Source: Palsa-883 sp963826975 (GTDB lineage: Bacteria > Pseudomonadota > Alphaproteobacteria > Acetobacterales > Acetobacteraceae). From it: a stretch of 64,000 nucleotides of DNA. Where the stretch lies: positions 682,001 through 746,000 of the forward strand of contig CAWGZJ010000003.1 in assembly GCA_963826975.1 (NCBI GenBank), read 5' to 3'. Made by a program: the position numbers and the translations under genes. Position 1 is the stretch's first letter, and every line of letters starts with the position of its first letter. Below, in pieces: positions 1 to 8,971 of this stretch. The notes below the pieces were generated by a model. The model was not told where the DNA came from. It did no database searches and saw only the letters and a program-made list of their open reading frames with translations.

Positions 1-743
1 GACGCCTCGACCGGAACGCGCCAGTCATCTGGCCGCGCATAGACGCAGGCCCGGCGCAGCATCAGGAAGCGTGGCCGCTTGATGCCGGGAAGCTGCGCCA
101 ATGTATCGGCAAAGCGTTGGCCGAGGATGCTCACCTCGGCATGCGGGCGCGACAACGGCGTCGCCATGATGTTGGCGCCCGATTCCATGGCCCAGGCGAA
201 CGAGTTCGGGTCGCGCGTCGCCACCCAGATCGGTGGATGCGGCTTTTGCAACGGCTTCGGCACCGAGGTCGCCAGCGGGAAATCCCAAAGTTCGCCGTGG
301 TGCTCGATGTCACCCTGCCACAGGGCCTTCACCACAGGCAGCATCTCCCGCAGATACAGGCCGCCCTTCTGCTGCGCGATGCCGCGGGCCATGCGGTCGA
401 ACTCATACTGGAACGCACCGCGCCCGAAGCCGAGTTCCAGCCTGCCGTCGCTGAACAGGTCGAACAATGCCGCTTCGCCGGCGACCCGGATGGGATGCCA
501 ATACGGTGCGACAACCACCGCGGTGCCAAGGCGGATGCGCGAGGTGTGCGCCGCCCAGTGCGTCAGGATGGTGAAGGGGTTGGGCCCAACCGTAAGCTCG
601 ATCGTGTGGTGTTCGGCCGCCCAGGCGATGTCGAACCCGCCCTGTTCCGCCAACCTGACAAGATCGACCGCATGGCGCACCACATCGCGCATGTCCTGAC
701 TGGTGTCGCTCCGCTCCATATTGACGGCGATCGAGAATTTCAC
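1..743 (-). CDS. LLM-class flavin-dependent monooxygenase, 3' end beyond window
   Basis: Luciferase-like flavin oxidoreductase, expected to use FMNH2 and O2 on an unknown substrate in the cytoplasm. The visible N-terminal 247 residues include AEHHTIELTVGPNPF, a run typical of the TIM-barrel family near strand 2, then LGTAVVVAPYWHPIRVAGE and FGRGAFQYEF. The C-terminus lies outside the window. A GTG at 743 is preferred because AAGGAG ends 6 nt before it and the protein then begins MKFSIAV as in relatives; an in-frame ATG at 749 abuts the Shine-Dalgarno sequence with no spacing. It is divergent from the exported-protein gene at 974. Family assignment is firm; substrate is unknown. Confidence 0.85.
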   Translation of the reverse strand, partial: MKFSIAVNMERSDTSQDMRDVVRHAVDLVRLAEQGGFDIAWAAEHHTIELTVGPNPFTILTHWAAHTSRIRLGTAVVVAPYWHPIRVAGEAALFDLFSDGRLELGFGRGAFQYEFDRMARGIAQQKGGLYLREMLPVVKALWQGDIEHHGELWDFPLATSVPKPLQKPHPPIWVATRDPNSFAWAMESGANIMATPLSRPHAEVSILGQRFADTLAQLPGIKRPRFLMLRRACVYARPDDWRVPVEA

Positions 744-973
744 CCGCATCTCCTTCAGGGCGAGGGTGCAGCATGGCTGCGTGGCAGCGTCGGTTGCGTA
801 GCAGAGTTGGCTGCCTAGCAGAGTCTGGCAGCCGATTGAACCTGCCGCATGCCGCACCACTGACGCCGATCCGGCGCACAGTAAATTTGTTGGACAGTAA
901 AGCTGGCGGTTCGCGGGCGCGTGTCCTAGCCTTTTGAAAGAGCCCGATTCGCACGGGTAAAAGGAGGCCAATC

Positions 974-1606
974 ATGACCTTGCGCGGTCTGCTGATGTGG
1001 TGCCTCGGCGCCGGCGCCGTTGTGTTTATCGGTGTCGCCGGCGCCAGCGGATATCAGTTGCTGGCGCGGCAGCATGCCGAAAGCCTGGCCCAACGCGCGC
1101 CCGAAACGTCTGCCGTCCCATCGGCCAACCCGTCCCCGGCCGTGACCACTCCGTCCTCGACGATCGCTGCAGTGGAACCGACGCCAACCGCGTCAGCCGT
1201 CAATCCCGTTGCCGCCTCGCCGTTGCCGGCAGCGCCGGGTTCCGCCGCGACGTCGCTGCCGGCGCTGCCGCCGCTGCCACCGCTTCGCCGGCATGCTGCG
1301 TCAGTCGCCGCGGCCCCCGACCACGCGGTTCGCACTGGAAAACATCCTGCCAGGCGATCGGCCGCGGCGACGGTCGCGGCACATCACCCGGCACCCCGCC
1401 CGCCATCGCTGGCCGCCGCGACGCCGCCGCACGTACCGAGTTATCGATCCTATGGATACGCAACGCCCCGGCAGCCGGGAGTTTGGTACCCGCCACCGCC
1501 CGCGCCACCAGTCGCCTACTATCCCTACCAGGGTTATTACGGGTACAGATCCGGCTACGCATACTACGCCGGCTACCCGCGGTACCCGTATTACCCCGCC
1601 TATTGA
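974..1606 (+). CDS. Membrane-anchored Pro/Ala-rich protein with Tyr/Gly-rich tail
   Basis: I do not recognise a family. The 210-residue protein starts with a hydrophobic segment (about residues 5-28) that should be a signal anchor, followed by a long Ala/Pro/Ser/Thr-rich linker (about 40-160) and a tail of Tyr, Gly and Pro (YYPYQGYYGYRSGYAYY). The composition suggests an extended envelope protein. A strong AAAAGGAGG lies about 6 nt before the ATG. Codon use is GC-rich like its neighbours. It converges on the LTxxQ-protein gene at 1656 and belongs to a local run of exported low-complexity proteins. Function is unknown. Confidence 0.7.
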   Translation: MTLRGLLMWCLGAGAVVFIGVAGASGYQLLARQHAESLAQRAPETSAVPSANPSPAVTTPSSTIAAVEPTPTASAVNPVAASPLPAAPGSAATSLPALPPLPPLRRHAASVAAAPDHAVRTGKHPARRSAAATVAAHHPAPRPPSLAAATPPHVPSYRSYGYATPRQPGVWYPPPPAPPVAYYPYQGYYGYRSGYAYYAGYPRYPYYPAY

Positions 1607-1655
1607 CTGGCGATCAGGCGACCCACGATCGGGTGATCCGCGACCAGGGACTGCG

Positions 1656-2126
1656 TCAGCGCTTGGTTTGCTGCTGCGCCGCGGTCCTGGAGGCTTCCTG
1701 GCGGAACAGCGTATCGATCGTCTGCTTCTGCTGGTCGGTCAGCACGCCGTACAGCGCCTCGAACGCTGTCGCCAGCGCCTCGGTGTTGTCGGCATAGGCG
1801 CGCGCGACCTGGGCGTATGACTTCATGTTGTCGAGCGCGCTCATGGTGGCGGCGGAAGTGGCCCGCTGACGGAACAAGGCGTCGGTGCTCGTTGCGTTGT
1901 CGCGCATCGCCTGGGCGAACGCGTTCCACTGCGGCACCTGCGCATCGGTGATGTGAAGCTGAGTCCGTAGCGCCTGGATGCGCTGATCGGCGGCCGACTG
2001 GGGGGACGGTGGATTGGTGGCTGTCTGCGGTGGCGGCGGGACTGACTGCGCGGTGGCCGTGTACGGAACGGCGATCAGCACGGCCGCTACGGCCAGGGCT
2101 GTACGGCGCAGGCAGGCTTGGTTCAT
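1656..2126 (-). CDS. Spy/CpxP-like periplasmic LTxxQ protein
   Basis: Predicted periplasmic helical protein of 156 residues. It has a signal peptide (MNQACLRRTALAVAAVLIAV, cleavage near ATAQS) and a mature domain rich in Ala, Gln and Arg ending in LTDQQKQTIDTLF, the LTxxQ motif of Spy/CpxP and related envelope-stress chaperones. Family length is usually 150-170 residues, so it appears complete. Spy-type proteins bind unfolded proteins or metals in the periplasm; which applies here is unknown. It lies next to other small exported proteins, which could be clients, though that is speculation. Confidence 0.75.
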   Translation of the reverse strand: MNQACLRRTALAVAAVLIAVPYTATAQSVPPPPQTATNPPSPQSAADQRIQALRTQLHITDAQVPQWNAFAQAMRDNATSTDALFRQRATSAATMSALDNMKSYAQVARAYADNTEALATAFEALYGVLTDQQKQTIDTLFRQEASRTAAQQQTKR

Positions 2127-2193
2127 TGAAGGCTCCCCCGTTCTGCTCGACTGAACTTAGGCAATGTCGGACCGGCAGTGCGGACCATCAGCG

Positions 2194-3480
2194 CTAGCGG
2201 CGCTCGCCACCCGGTCGGCCACCCGCGTGACCACCACCTCCACCGGGCGCCCGAAAAGCGGTGTGCATCCCCGGGCCTGCCTCACGCACCCCCGCGGTGC
2301 GGGCAGGCGCGAAATTTGTCCCCTGCCGGAAGCCGCCGGGATGCGACGCCCAGCCGTGCGGACCCGCATCGTGCGATGCCCACCCGTGCGACTGCCACCC
2401 GTGCGCCGCGGCATCGTGCGCCGCGAAACCATGCGCCACCGGATCATGTGTGGCGAAGCCGCGCGACTCCCAGCCATGTGGTCCCGCATCGCCGGACGCC
2501 CAGCCGTGCCCGCCCCAGCCGTGCGGCTCCGAATCGTTCCACGCCCAGCCATGGCCGCCCCAACCCCAACCGCCCCAGCCCCAACCGCCGCCCCAGACGT
2601 CAACCCCAAAGGAGGCAAAGGCCAGGAAGGGCGGGGCGAAGAACAGCGTCGGAGGCTCGGCGGCGATGATGATGGCCGGGGGCGGCAGGACTATGATCGG
2701 TGGCGGCGCGGCGGCCACCAGCAATGCCTCGGGCGAGACCACCGCCGGCGCAGTCGCGGCAACGGCGGGTGCCGCCTCGGGCGGCGGTGGTGGCACAGCG
2801 GCGGCGACCAGCGGCGGCGCCACCAGCGCCGGCACTCCGAGCACGATCGGCGGCGGCACCACATAGAGTGGTGGCGGGGCGAAGACGATCAGCGGGGTGA
2901 CGAACAGCGCAGCGGGCCCGCCAACGACCACGCCGCCATTCCAGAACCAGCCGCCGCCCCAACCCCAGCCGCCCTGCCAACCCCAACCAGCCTGCCAGCC
3001 CCAGCCGGCGTGCCAACCCCAGCCGTCGTGCCAGCCAAACCCGCCGTCGTGCCAGCCAAATCCGCCACCAGAGCCCCAGCCGTGCCCGCCACCCCAGGGG
3101 GCGTGCTGCGCCACGGGGTCAGCCCAGCCGTGGCGCCCGCCGTCGCCCCAGCCGGCGCGATGATCCGGACCGCCACGAAAACTCGTATCGTGCCAGCGTT
3201 GCTCCGCTCCCGCCGGTCCGAAATGCCCGCCACCCGGCCCACCGCGGAAGTCGTGTGCGGCAACCTGCCCACCTGAAAAACCACGCCCGCCGCCGGGGGC
3301 ACCATGGAAGGCCGGGCCACCAACAGGTCCGCCATGCGGCGCACGTGCGCCCCCGCCGCCTCCGCCATGCCTCTCGGATGGCTGTGCGGACGCGACGGAG
3401 ATTAAGGTCGCGGCCAAACCTGCGGCGGCGACCACTGACAGCGCTGAGCGGGCAACGCGATCGCGCGATTTCCACATCAT
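2194..3480 (-). CDS. Secreted Gly/Trp/His-rich repeat protein
   Basis: A 428-residue exported protein of no family I recognise. A signal peptide (cleavage after VASA) is followed by a Gly/His-rich stretch, a Trp/Gly section built on GWGWxxGWGW repeats, a hydrophobic Pro/Ala/Val/Ile section (about 170-285), then degenerate repeats of the form AHDAAAHGW and SHGWASHDAGPHGW up to residue about 390. The antisense Cys-rich reading of the same DNA lacks a signal peptide and a ribosome site, so this strand is preferred. Abundant His and Trp suggest metal binding or a matrix role; that is inference only. Confidence 0.65.
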   Translation of the reverse strand: MMWKSRDRVARSALSVVAAAGLAATLISVASAQPSERHGGGGGGARAPHGGPVGGPAFHGAPGGGRGFSGGQVAAHDFRGGPGGGHFGPAGAEQRWHDTSFRGGPDHRAGWGDGGRHGWADPVAQHAPWGGGHGWGSGGGFGWHDGGFGWHDGWGWHAGWGWQAGWGWQGGWGWGGGWFWNGGVVVGGPAALFVTPLIVFAPPPLYVVPPPIVLGVPALVAPPLVAAAVPPPPPEAAPAVAATAPAVVSPEALLVAAAPPPIIVLPPPAIIIAAEPPTLFFAPPFLAFASFGVDVWGGGWGWGGWGWGGHGWAWNDSEPHGWGGHGWASGDAGPHGWESRGFATHDPVAHGFAAHDAAAHGWQSHGWASHDAGPHGWASHPGGFRQGTNFAPARTAGVREAGPGMHTAFRAPGGGGGHAGGRPGGERR

Positions 3481-3664
3481 CTGAGACTCCGTGCGTAGCG
3501 TGGGCTACGTGCGGGTTAGATGGGGGCGGTATTATGGCCGCGTTCCATCAGATGATTGCGCTCTCGGCGAGTTGATCAAGGCACTTTCGAACCGGCCTTT
3601 ACCGCGGCCCCGGCGGCCACCCCGAAACGAGGCGTCGGTGACCGCTGTTGGGGTCCGCCGAGTG

Positions 3665-3991
3665 TCAGGACCAGTGGCCGGGAACCCAGTAGCCGCCCTG
3701 CCAGTGTGCCGGGATCCAGGCGCGCTGCGGCGGCGCGTAGTATGCTGGGGCCGGCGCGTAGTACGCCGGGGCCGGTGCGTAATAGGCTGGGGCCGGGGCA
3801 TAGACCGGCGGGGGGGCGATGACGACAGGCGGCACATAGATGCCGACGCCACAGCACCAGCCATAGCCATGGCCCCACCAGGCATTGGCCGGCTTCGGGG
3901 CGGCGATGGTCCCGACGGCCGCCAGACCTAGCAGCGCACCGGCAGCCGCCAGGCGCTTCATTCCGGTTACGAGAGAGGCTGAACGGGTCAT
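3665..3991 (-). CDS. Small secreted Tyr/Pro/Ala repeat protein ending in VPGHW
   Basis: A 108-residue exported protein. After a short N-region and hydrophobic core (cleavage probably near PANA) it has WWGHGYGWCCGVG, three tandem APAPAYY units, and the terminal WIPAHWQGGYWVPGHW. That W-x-P-x-HW ending recurs in small envelope proteins of alpha- and betaproteobacteria. The ATG at 3991 is chosen because GGAG lies 6 nt upstream; in-frame GTG codons further upstream have no ribosome site. Its function is unknown. Like its neighbours it is a low-complexity exported protein. Confidence 0.65.
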   Translation of the reverse strand: MTRSASLVTGMKRLAAAGALLGLAAVGTIAAPKPANAWWGHGYGWCCGVGIYVPPVVIAPPPVYAPAPAYYAPAPAYYAPAPAYYAPPQRAWIPAHWQGGYWVPGHWS

Positions 3992-4413
3992 CTCTATCTC
4001 CACCACGCTTCGAGTTCGGCAATGTTCGTTGCCGTGAACGGACCCTAGGCGCAGCGCGGAGGCAACGGATACTGGAGAGATGGTTGGCGGCTTTTCGCCC
4101 GAATACCATCGGCATTTCAGCGGAAAAACCCCGGGGATTTTCCCCGCGAGCGAACCGCGGCAGGTAGCCGCGCGCTAACGCACGGCGTCGGCGCACGACT
4201 TCCCGAGAAGCGGGGAAATGAACTCACGGGACATTATCCGATGTCAGATTTGGCCCGGGCCGGATTTGGGCAGCTTCTGCCAATCCAAGGGTGACATCCC
4301 GGGGCAGCACTGCTCACTTGTGTGGCGGCAGCCGGGCGGCCGCGGACAAAGGCTTGACCATACGCCGCATAACGCGCCCAATGACCGCCAGAAATTCCTC
4401 AAGGACAGCGCCG
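3992..4413. other. Intergenic, no gene recognised
   Basis: This stretch separates a leftward exported-protein gene from a rightward small gene and presumably holds both promoters. Short reading frames exist but none has a ribosome site plus plausible composition. I see no RNA gene or strong hairpin. Confidence 0.5.
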
Positions 4414-4656
4414 ATGGCCGATATTCCTCGGGAAGTTTTCCGCCAGATGCTCACCATGCTTTCGACGACGTCATTTCACGAGCTGCCGCTCAGTGAGCGA
4501 GGTGCTTGGCTGCCGAGTGATGTCAGGGAAGCCATCTCCCATGGTTGGGTGGTCACCGACGGACCAGACGCTGGCATGTTCGGCCAACCGGTGCAGATCA
4601 CCGAGGAAGGCCGCCTTGCTTTGACACGGATGCCGTACCCGCCCTTCCGCCGGTAG
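4414..4656 (+). CDS. Small hypothetical protein, 80 aa
   Basis: Not recognised. The soluble 80-residue protein begins MADIPREVFRQML and contains the helical-looking LPLSERGAWLPSDVREAISHG and a C-terminal GQPVQITEEGRLAL, which resembles the last helix and wing of a winged-helix fold, though that is only a resemblance. The ATG at 4414 has AAGGA about 8 nt upstream; the in-frame ATG at 4381 has none. No partner gene is adjacent. Confidence 0.5.
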   Translation: MADIPREVFRQMLTMLSTTSFHELPLSERGAWLPSDVREAISHGWVVTDGPDAGMFGQPVQITEEGRLALTRMPYPPFRR

Positions 4657-5438
4657 GACGATCGCGCCCACGGCATGGCCGCCGGCCAGGCCGACGGACT
4701 GCACAACCAAAGCGACAGCACGTCATCGGCGAAATATCCGCCGGCAATGCGGCGTCAGGGCGCTCAATGACCCGGCTGCAAGCCACCGTACGGACCGCAA
4801 CGCCCAGGCACCCAATGCGTGCGCGGCGCCCCCTGCCCGACAGGTTCGACGACGCACGCGTCAAGAGAAACCACAAGATCAGGTAACATCAGCATTGTCA
4901 GGGTACCAGGCATGTGTTGTCCCTACATTTGCCGTGATCCGCCTGGACAAGTATCGTACTGACAATACGGCGCCCTTGGCTTCAATTCACTGTGACGGAT
5001 TGCAGCGGGACACGCCTCGCGGCTGGCTCATCGCGAGGCAATCTGCTTTTTGGGCTGCTTCCCGCCCGGCAGCGCGGCCACAAATAGCCCCACCGTAGTG
5101 AACGGCGGGGCGAGTTGCAGGCTTGGGGCAGGCCACTTGGGGGTTTTGCGGCCTGTCGGGTACCTGGGGTGCCGCCAGCCAGGCTTCATCACAATTCGCC
5201 GTGAACAGTCGCTTGATCGGCCGTCTGAAGCCGAGCCGTTCACGGATCGCCTCGACCAGCGTGCTCCGCATCCCCCAAGGTCCATATCCCCCAAGGTCCA
5301 CATCCCGCAGGTCAACATCGCCCACGGCCACATCGCCCCGGTCAACATCGCCTGGGCCATGTATCGCCGCCCTTGACCGCATTCCCACCAGGGGACACCA
5401 TCAATGGTAGCGATAACATCGCCCGGCAACTGCCCGGG
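4657..5438. other. Long intergenic region with a degenerate short repeat
   Basis: About 780 bases without a convincing gene. The longest leftward frame (4987-5388) contains a plausible-looking run, TLVEAIRERLGFRRPIKRLF, but has no good ribosome site and is mostly low-complexity, so it may be a decayed gene. The region also holds the repeat at 5264-5370 and the downstream end of the LacI-type gene. Confidence 0.45.
5264..5370. repeat. Degenerate 16-18 bp tandem repeat
   Basis: About six imperfect copies of a unit close to CAAGGTCCACATCCC or CGGTCAACATCGCC follow one another. Read on the minus strand they encode a Gly-Asp-Val-Asp-rich string, but no gene is supported there. It is probably a small minisatellite. 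Confidence 0.5.
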
Positions 5439-6458
5439 TCAGGAGGACGCGCGCTCGATGATGCGAAACGGCACCTGCACGCGACGCGCCTCTGCCGCGC
5501 CACCCAACCGGTCCAGCACGAACATCGCGGCATGCCGGCCGATCCGTGCGCCCTCCACGCTCACCGTCGTGAACGGCGGATCGCTTGCTGTGCTCAGCTC
5601 GAAATCGCCGAACCCGCACACCGCCAGCCGGTCTGGCACCGCCAGACCATTCGCCCGTGCTTCCACCAGCGCGCCGAATGCCACCAGGTCGGAACTGCAG
5701 AACAGCGCGGTGCGCTGCCCCCGCGTCGCGCCCGGAATGAGCGCCGGCAGCAGCGCCCGCAGCGCCGTGCGTCCGGCGCCAATCGTGCTCGGCGCCGGGA
5801 TCACCGTCTCCGCCACCACCGTCCCGCCGCCGCGCCGCGCCGCCGCGGCAAATGCGGTCGCGCGCGCGCGCGCCCGCGCGTCGCTGGCGCCGAACACGGC
5901 GAAACGTTCGTGACCTTTGCTCCGGAAATACGCGGCCACCGCCGCGCCCGCCGCCGCGTGGTCGACACCCACCAGCATGTCGATCGGCTGACGCGCAACG
6001 TCGAAAACCTCGACCACCGGGATCGCCGCGTCAGCCAGCATCTGCCGCGTCGGCGCGTCATGCGTCGCACCAGTCAGCAGCAGCGCATCCGGCCGGCGCG
6101 CCAGAACCGCGCGGACCAGCGCCGCCTCGCTCACTTCGCCGTAGCCGGACAGCGACAGCATGACTTGGTAGCCCCGCGCACGCAGCGCATCGGTGAAGTT
6201 CTGCACCAGTTCGGCGAACATCGGATGCGCCATGGTCGGAACGATCGCCGCCACCATGCGTGTCCGCCGCGACGACAGCCCACCGGCGACCAGGTTCGGC
6301 ACGTAGCCCAGCCGCTCGATCGCCGCGCGCACAAGCTGCGCGGTTGCAGCCGAAACGCGCTCGGGCGAGTTCAGCACGCGCGAAACGGTCATCGGCGCCA
6401 CGCCGGCCGCCGCCGCGACATCGCTCAGTTTCACCGGCGGTCGCGGCTGGAGCGACAT
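5439..6458 (-). CDS. LacI-family transcriptional regulator
   Basis: A 339-residue repressor-type regulator. Residues about 10-60 form the LacI helix-turn-helix (VKLSDVAAAAGVAPMTVSRVLN) and hinge (GYVPNLVAGGLSSRR). The rest is a periplasmic-binding-protein-like sensor domain (MVAAIVPTMAHPMFAELVQ, GFGDFELSTASDPPFTTV). The ATG at 6458 is selected because GAGGGG stands 6 nt upstream. It is divergent from the ABC importer at 6614, which it probably controls in response to the imported compound. Sequence style is nearest the gluconate-type GntR branch, but the ligand cannot be read from sequence. Confidence 0.9.
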   Translation of the reverse strand: MSLQPRPPVKLSDVAAAAGVAPMTVSRVLNSPERVSAATAQLVRAAIERLGYVPNLVAGGLSSRRTRMVAAIVPTMAHPMFAELVQNFTDALRARGYQVMLSLSGYGEVSEAALVRAVLARRPDALLLTGATHDAPTRQMLADAAIPVVEVFDVARQPIDMLVGVDHAAAGAAVAAYFRSKGHERFAVFGASDARARARATAFAAAARRGGGTVVAETVIPAPSTIGAGRTALRALLPALIPGATRGQRTALFCSSDLVAFGALVEARANGLAVPDRLAVCGFGDFELSTASDPPFTTVSVEGARIGRHAAMFVLDRLGGAAEARRVQVPFRIIERASS

Positions 6459-6547
6459 GATCATCCCCTCGGTTGTGACGATGATCCCGCAAGCGTAGCC
6501 TTCAATTCGTTCGCGCGTCATCTCTTCGTTACACCGGCCTTTGTCGC

Positions 6548-6577
6548 GCCCGGCTTCCTTACGCCGGGCTTCCTTAC
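6548..6577. repeat. 15-bp tandem duplication upstream of importer operon
   Basis: Two copies of GCC(C/G)GGCTTCCTTAC lie head to tail, with a more degenerate copy just upstream. They are within the divergent promoter region between the LacI-type gene and the binding-protein gene. They could be regulator sites or a slippage duplication like others in this window. Confidence 0.55.
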
Positions 6578-6613
6578 GACAGAGGGCAAAGCCACTCTGG
6601 GAGAAAACGTAAC

Positions 6614-7807
6614 ATGACCGATCTCACCACCCGCCGCGCGTTGCTCGGCGGCATCGCCGGCACCACGGCGCTGGGTGCCGCCGTGCGCCGCGCGCGTGCC
6701 GCCGCGCTGCCGGCGCTGCCGACCTCGCCGGTGACGCTGAATGTCATTGACGTGGCGGGCCAGCTTCAGCTCACGCAGCACGCGATCGAGACGTTTGTGA
6801 AGGACAACCCCACGCTGGTTTCCAAAATCAGTTTCTCGCAGGCCCCGGCGCCGGAGCTGCCGGGCAAGCTGAAAGCGCAACAAGATGCCGGGCGCGTCGA
6901 CATCGACCTGGTGCTGACCGGCACCGACGCGCTGTCCGCCGGCGTCGACCAGAAGCTGTGGGTGCCGATCGTTACCGACTACGCGGCGGCGCTGCCGAAG
7001 CTGGACGAGATCTACCAGCCCGGCGCGCTGAAGATGCAGGCCCTGGCGCAGGACCAGGCGGTTTGCGTGGTGTTCTGCCCGGGTGGTCCACTGTTGGAAT
7101 ACATGCCGGACGCGGTCAAGCAGGCACCGACCACGGCCGCGGAACTGCTGGATTGGACGCGCGCGCATCCGAAACGGTTCATCTACGCGCGGCCGGCCAA
7201 TTCCGGGCCCGGCCGCTGCTGGCTGCAAGGCCTGCCCTATCTGCTGGGCGACAAGGACCCGAAAGATCCCGACAAGGGCTGGGACAAGACCTGGGCCTAT
7301 CTGATCGAGATCGGCAAGAACATCGAATATTACCCAACCGGCACCGGCGCGGTGATGAAGGAGTTGGGGCAGGGCACCCGCGACATGATCGTCACCATGA
7401 CCGGCTGGGACATCAATCCGCGCATCCTGGGCGTGGTTCCCAAGGAAGCCGAGGTCGGTGTCCTGAAGGGTTTCCATTGGCTGACCGACGCACAGTATTT
7501 CGCGATCCCCAAGGGCGTCTCGCCGGGCAAGCTCGCCGTGCTGCTGAAACTGACCGCGTATATACTCAGCAAGCCGGCGCAGGCGACCACCTGGGACAAG
7601 GGTTATTTCTATCCCGGACCGGCCGTGAAGGACGTGCCGCTGTCGATGGCGCCGAAGGACAGCCAGGACGCGATCGGCGAATACAACCGCGCCTTCTACG
7701 ACAAGCTGATCGCCGAAGCGCCGGCGGAAACCCCGCTGCCCGCCGACAAGCTGGTCTACGCCTTCCAGCGCTGGGATCAGCAGGTCGGGTCGCGCCCAGG
7801 GAAATGA
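6614..7807 (+). CDS. ABC transporter substrate-binding protein (spermidine/putrescine-type cluster)
   Basis: Periplasmic binding protein of 397 residues that delivers a solute to the permeases at 9115 and 10000. The N-terminus has TRRALLGGIAGTTALGAAV, a twin-arginine-type signal. The mature protein shows the extracellular solute-binding pattern (VDIDLVLTGTDALSAGVDQ, DMIVTMTGWDINPR, HWLTDAQYFAIPKG). GGGAG is 9 nt before the ATG. It is first in the order binding protein, ATPase, permease, permease, divergent from a LacI-type regulator. The ligand is unknown; the membrane components are of the polyamine/iron/thiamine type. Confidence 0.85.
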   Translation: MTDLTTRRALLGGIAGTTALGAAVRRARAAALPALPTSPVTLNVIDVAGQLQLTQHAIETFVKDNPTLVSKISFSQAPAPELPGKLKAQQDAGRVDIDLVLTGTDALSAGVDQKLWVPIVTDYAAALPKLDEIYQPGALKMQALAQDQAVCVVFCPGGPLLEYMPDAVKQAPTTAAELLDWTRAHPKRFIYARPANSGPGRCWLQGLPYLLGDKDPKDPDKGWDKTWAYLIEIGKNIEYYPTGTGAVMKELGQGTRDMIVTMTGWDINPRILGVVPKEAEVGVLKGFHWLTDAQYFAIPKGVSPGKLAVLLKLTAYILSKPAQATTWDKGYFYPGPAVKDVPLSMAPKDSQDAIGEYNRAFYDKLIAEAPAETPLPADKLVYAFQRWDQQVGSRPGK

Positions 7808-7860
7808 ACCGGGAAATGAATCTGGAACGAAACGGTAAGTGAAACGGGACATTGCTACGA

Positions 7861-7888
7861 GCAAGTAACGATGGGCAAGTAACGATAC
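7861..7888. repeat. 14-bp tandem duplication before ATPase start
   Basis: GCAAGTAACGATGG is followed directly by GCAAGTAACGATAC, and the second copy runs into the start codon at 7890. Just upstream GGGAAATGAA is also duplicated in degenerate form. No good Shine-Dalgarno sequence is visible for the ATPase. Confidence 0.55.
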
Positions 7889-7889
7889 G

Positions 7890-8957
7890 ATGCCATTCAC
7901 CTCGCGCGATTTCAAGGAACTGCGGCTGGATCGCGTCAGCCGCGATTTCGGCCTGCTGAACGCGCTCAACGATGTCAGCCTGACGATCGGGCGAGGCGAG
8001 TTCATCGCCCTGCTCGGCCCGTCGGGCTGTGGCAAGTCCACCGCGCTGAACTGCCTGGCCGGGCTGCTGACGCTGTCGTCCGGCGCCATCTGGCTGGACG
8101 ATCGGCGCATCGACGAACTCGGCCCCGAGCAGCGCGGCTTCGGCATGGTGTTCCAGAACTACGCGCTGTTTCCGCACATGACGGTGACACGCAATATCGG
8201 CTTCGGGCTGGCCACCCAGCGCCGCCCAAAGGCCGAGATCGCGCAGCGCGTGGCCGAGGCATTGGCGCTCGTGCACCTGGAAGGCCAGGCCGGGAAACTG
8301 CCCGGCCAGCTTTCCGGTGGCCAGCAGCAGCGCGTCGCAATCGCGCGTGCGATCGTCGTGGAACCGCCGCTGGTGCTGATGGACGAGCCGCTGTCGAACC
8401 TGGACGCCAAGCTGCGGCTGGAGATGCGCGCCGAGATCCGCCGTATCCACACCACGCTCGGCTGCTCCACCATCTACGTGACGCACGACCAGGATGAGGC
8501 ATTGTCGCTCGCCGATCGCATCGTCGTGCTGCGCGACGGTCGGACGCGCCAGATCGGCACGCCGGAGGACCTGTATGCCCGCCCGGCGCACCCCGATGTC
8601 GCCGAGTTCATGGGCTACCGCAACCTGATTAAATCTGTAGCGGAACGGACCGACGAGGGCGTCGCCGTGCGCATCGGTGGCGCGCGGGTGATTGGCACGG
8701 CGCTGGAGACCATCGGTCCCCGCGCCGTTGCAGCCATCCGTCCTGAAGACCTGACGCCGACCTCGGACGGCCCGATCGCCGCCACCGTCGAGGCCGCCGA
8801 ATACCGCGGCCGCGATTTCTATGGGTTCGCACGCGCCGCGGATGGCACCGAGCTGTTCTTCCGCTCGGAGGCCCGCGTCCGGCCGGGCGACGCTATCCGC
8901 CTCGGTGCGGCGCCGGCACGTGTGCTGATCTACGCTGCTGGCGCCGATCGGGTATGA
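7890..8957 (+). CDS. ABC transporter ATP-binding protein, PotA-like
   Basis: Cytoplasmic ATPase of the importer, 355 residues. Visible motifs are Walker A GPSGCGKST (43-51), Q-loop VFQN (87-90), signature LSGGQQQRVA (141-150), Walker B LVLMDEP (161-167) and the switch His in YVTHDQDEAL. Residues from about 240 form a TOBE-type regulatory domain (RPEDLTPTSDG, VEAAEYRGRDFYGF). Length matches the PotA/MalK/FbpC group. It follows the binding-protein gene and is separated from the permeases by a large palindromic repeat. ATPase function is certain; the solute is not. Confidence 0.92.
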   Translation: MPFTSRDFKELRLDRVSRDFGLLNALNDVSLTIGRGEFIALLGPSGCGKSTALNCLAGLLTLSSGAIWLDDRRIDELGPEQRGFGMVFQNYALFPHMTVTRNIGFGLATQRRPKAEIAQRVAEALALVHLEGQAGKLPGQLSGGQQQRVAIARAIVVEPPLVLMDEPLSNLDAKLRLEMRAEIRRIHTTLGCSTIYVTHDQDEALSLADRIVVLRDGRTRQIGTPEDLYARPAHPDVAEFMGYRNLIKSVAERTDEGVAVRIGGARVIGTALETIGPRAVAAIRPEDLTPTSDGPIAATVEAAEYRGRDFYGFARAADGTELFFRSEARVRPGDAIRLGAAPARVLIYAAGADRV

Positions 8958-8971
8958 CAGGCAATGGCATT

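Noticed and set aside
2261..2866. Cys/Pro-rich repeat frame that looks like a metallothionein-type protein
   Set aside because: It lies antisense to the secreted Gly/Trp/His protein, which has a signal peptide. The Cys repeats arise from the complement of the His/Gly/Trp codons, and no ribosome site is present.
5264..5370. Repeat considered as a CRISPR array
   Set aside because: Units are degenerate, 16-18 bp and directly adjacent without spacers, and no cas gene is in the window.
4987..5388. Leftward frame with a plausible TLVEAIRERLGF segment
   Set aside because: It has no ribosome site, begins in a degenerate repeat and has random-looking composition after the segment. It is recorded only as a possible decayed gene in the intergenic entry.
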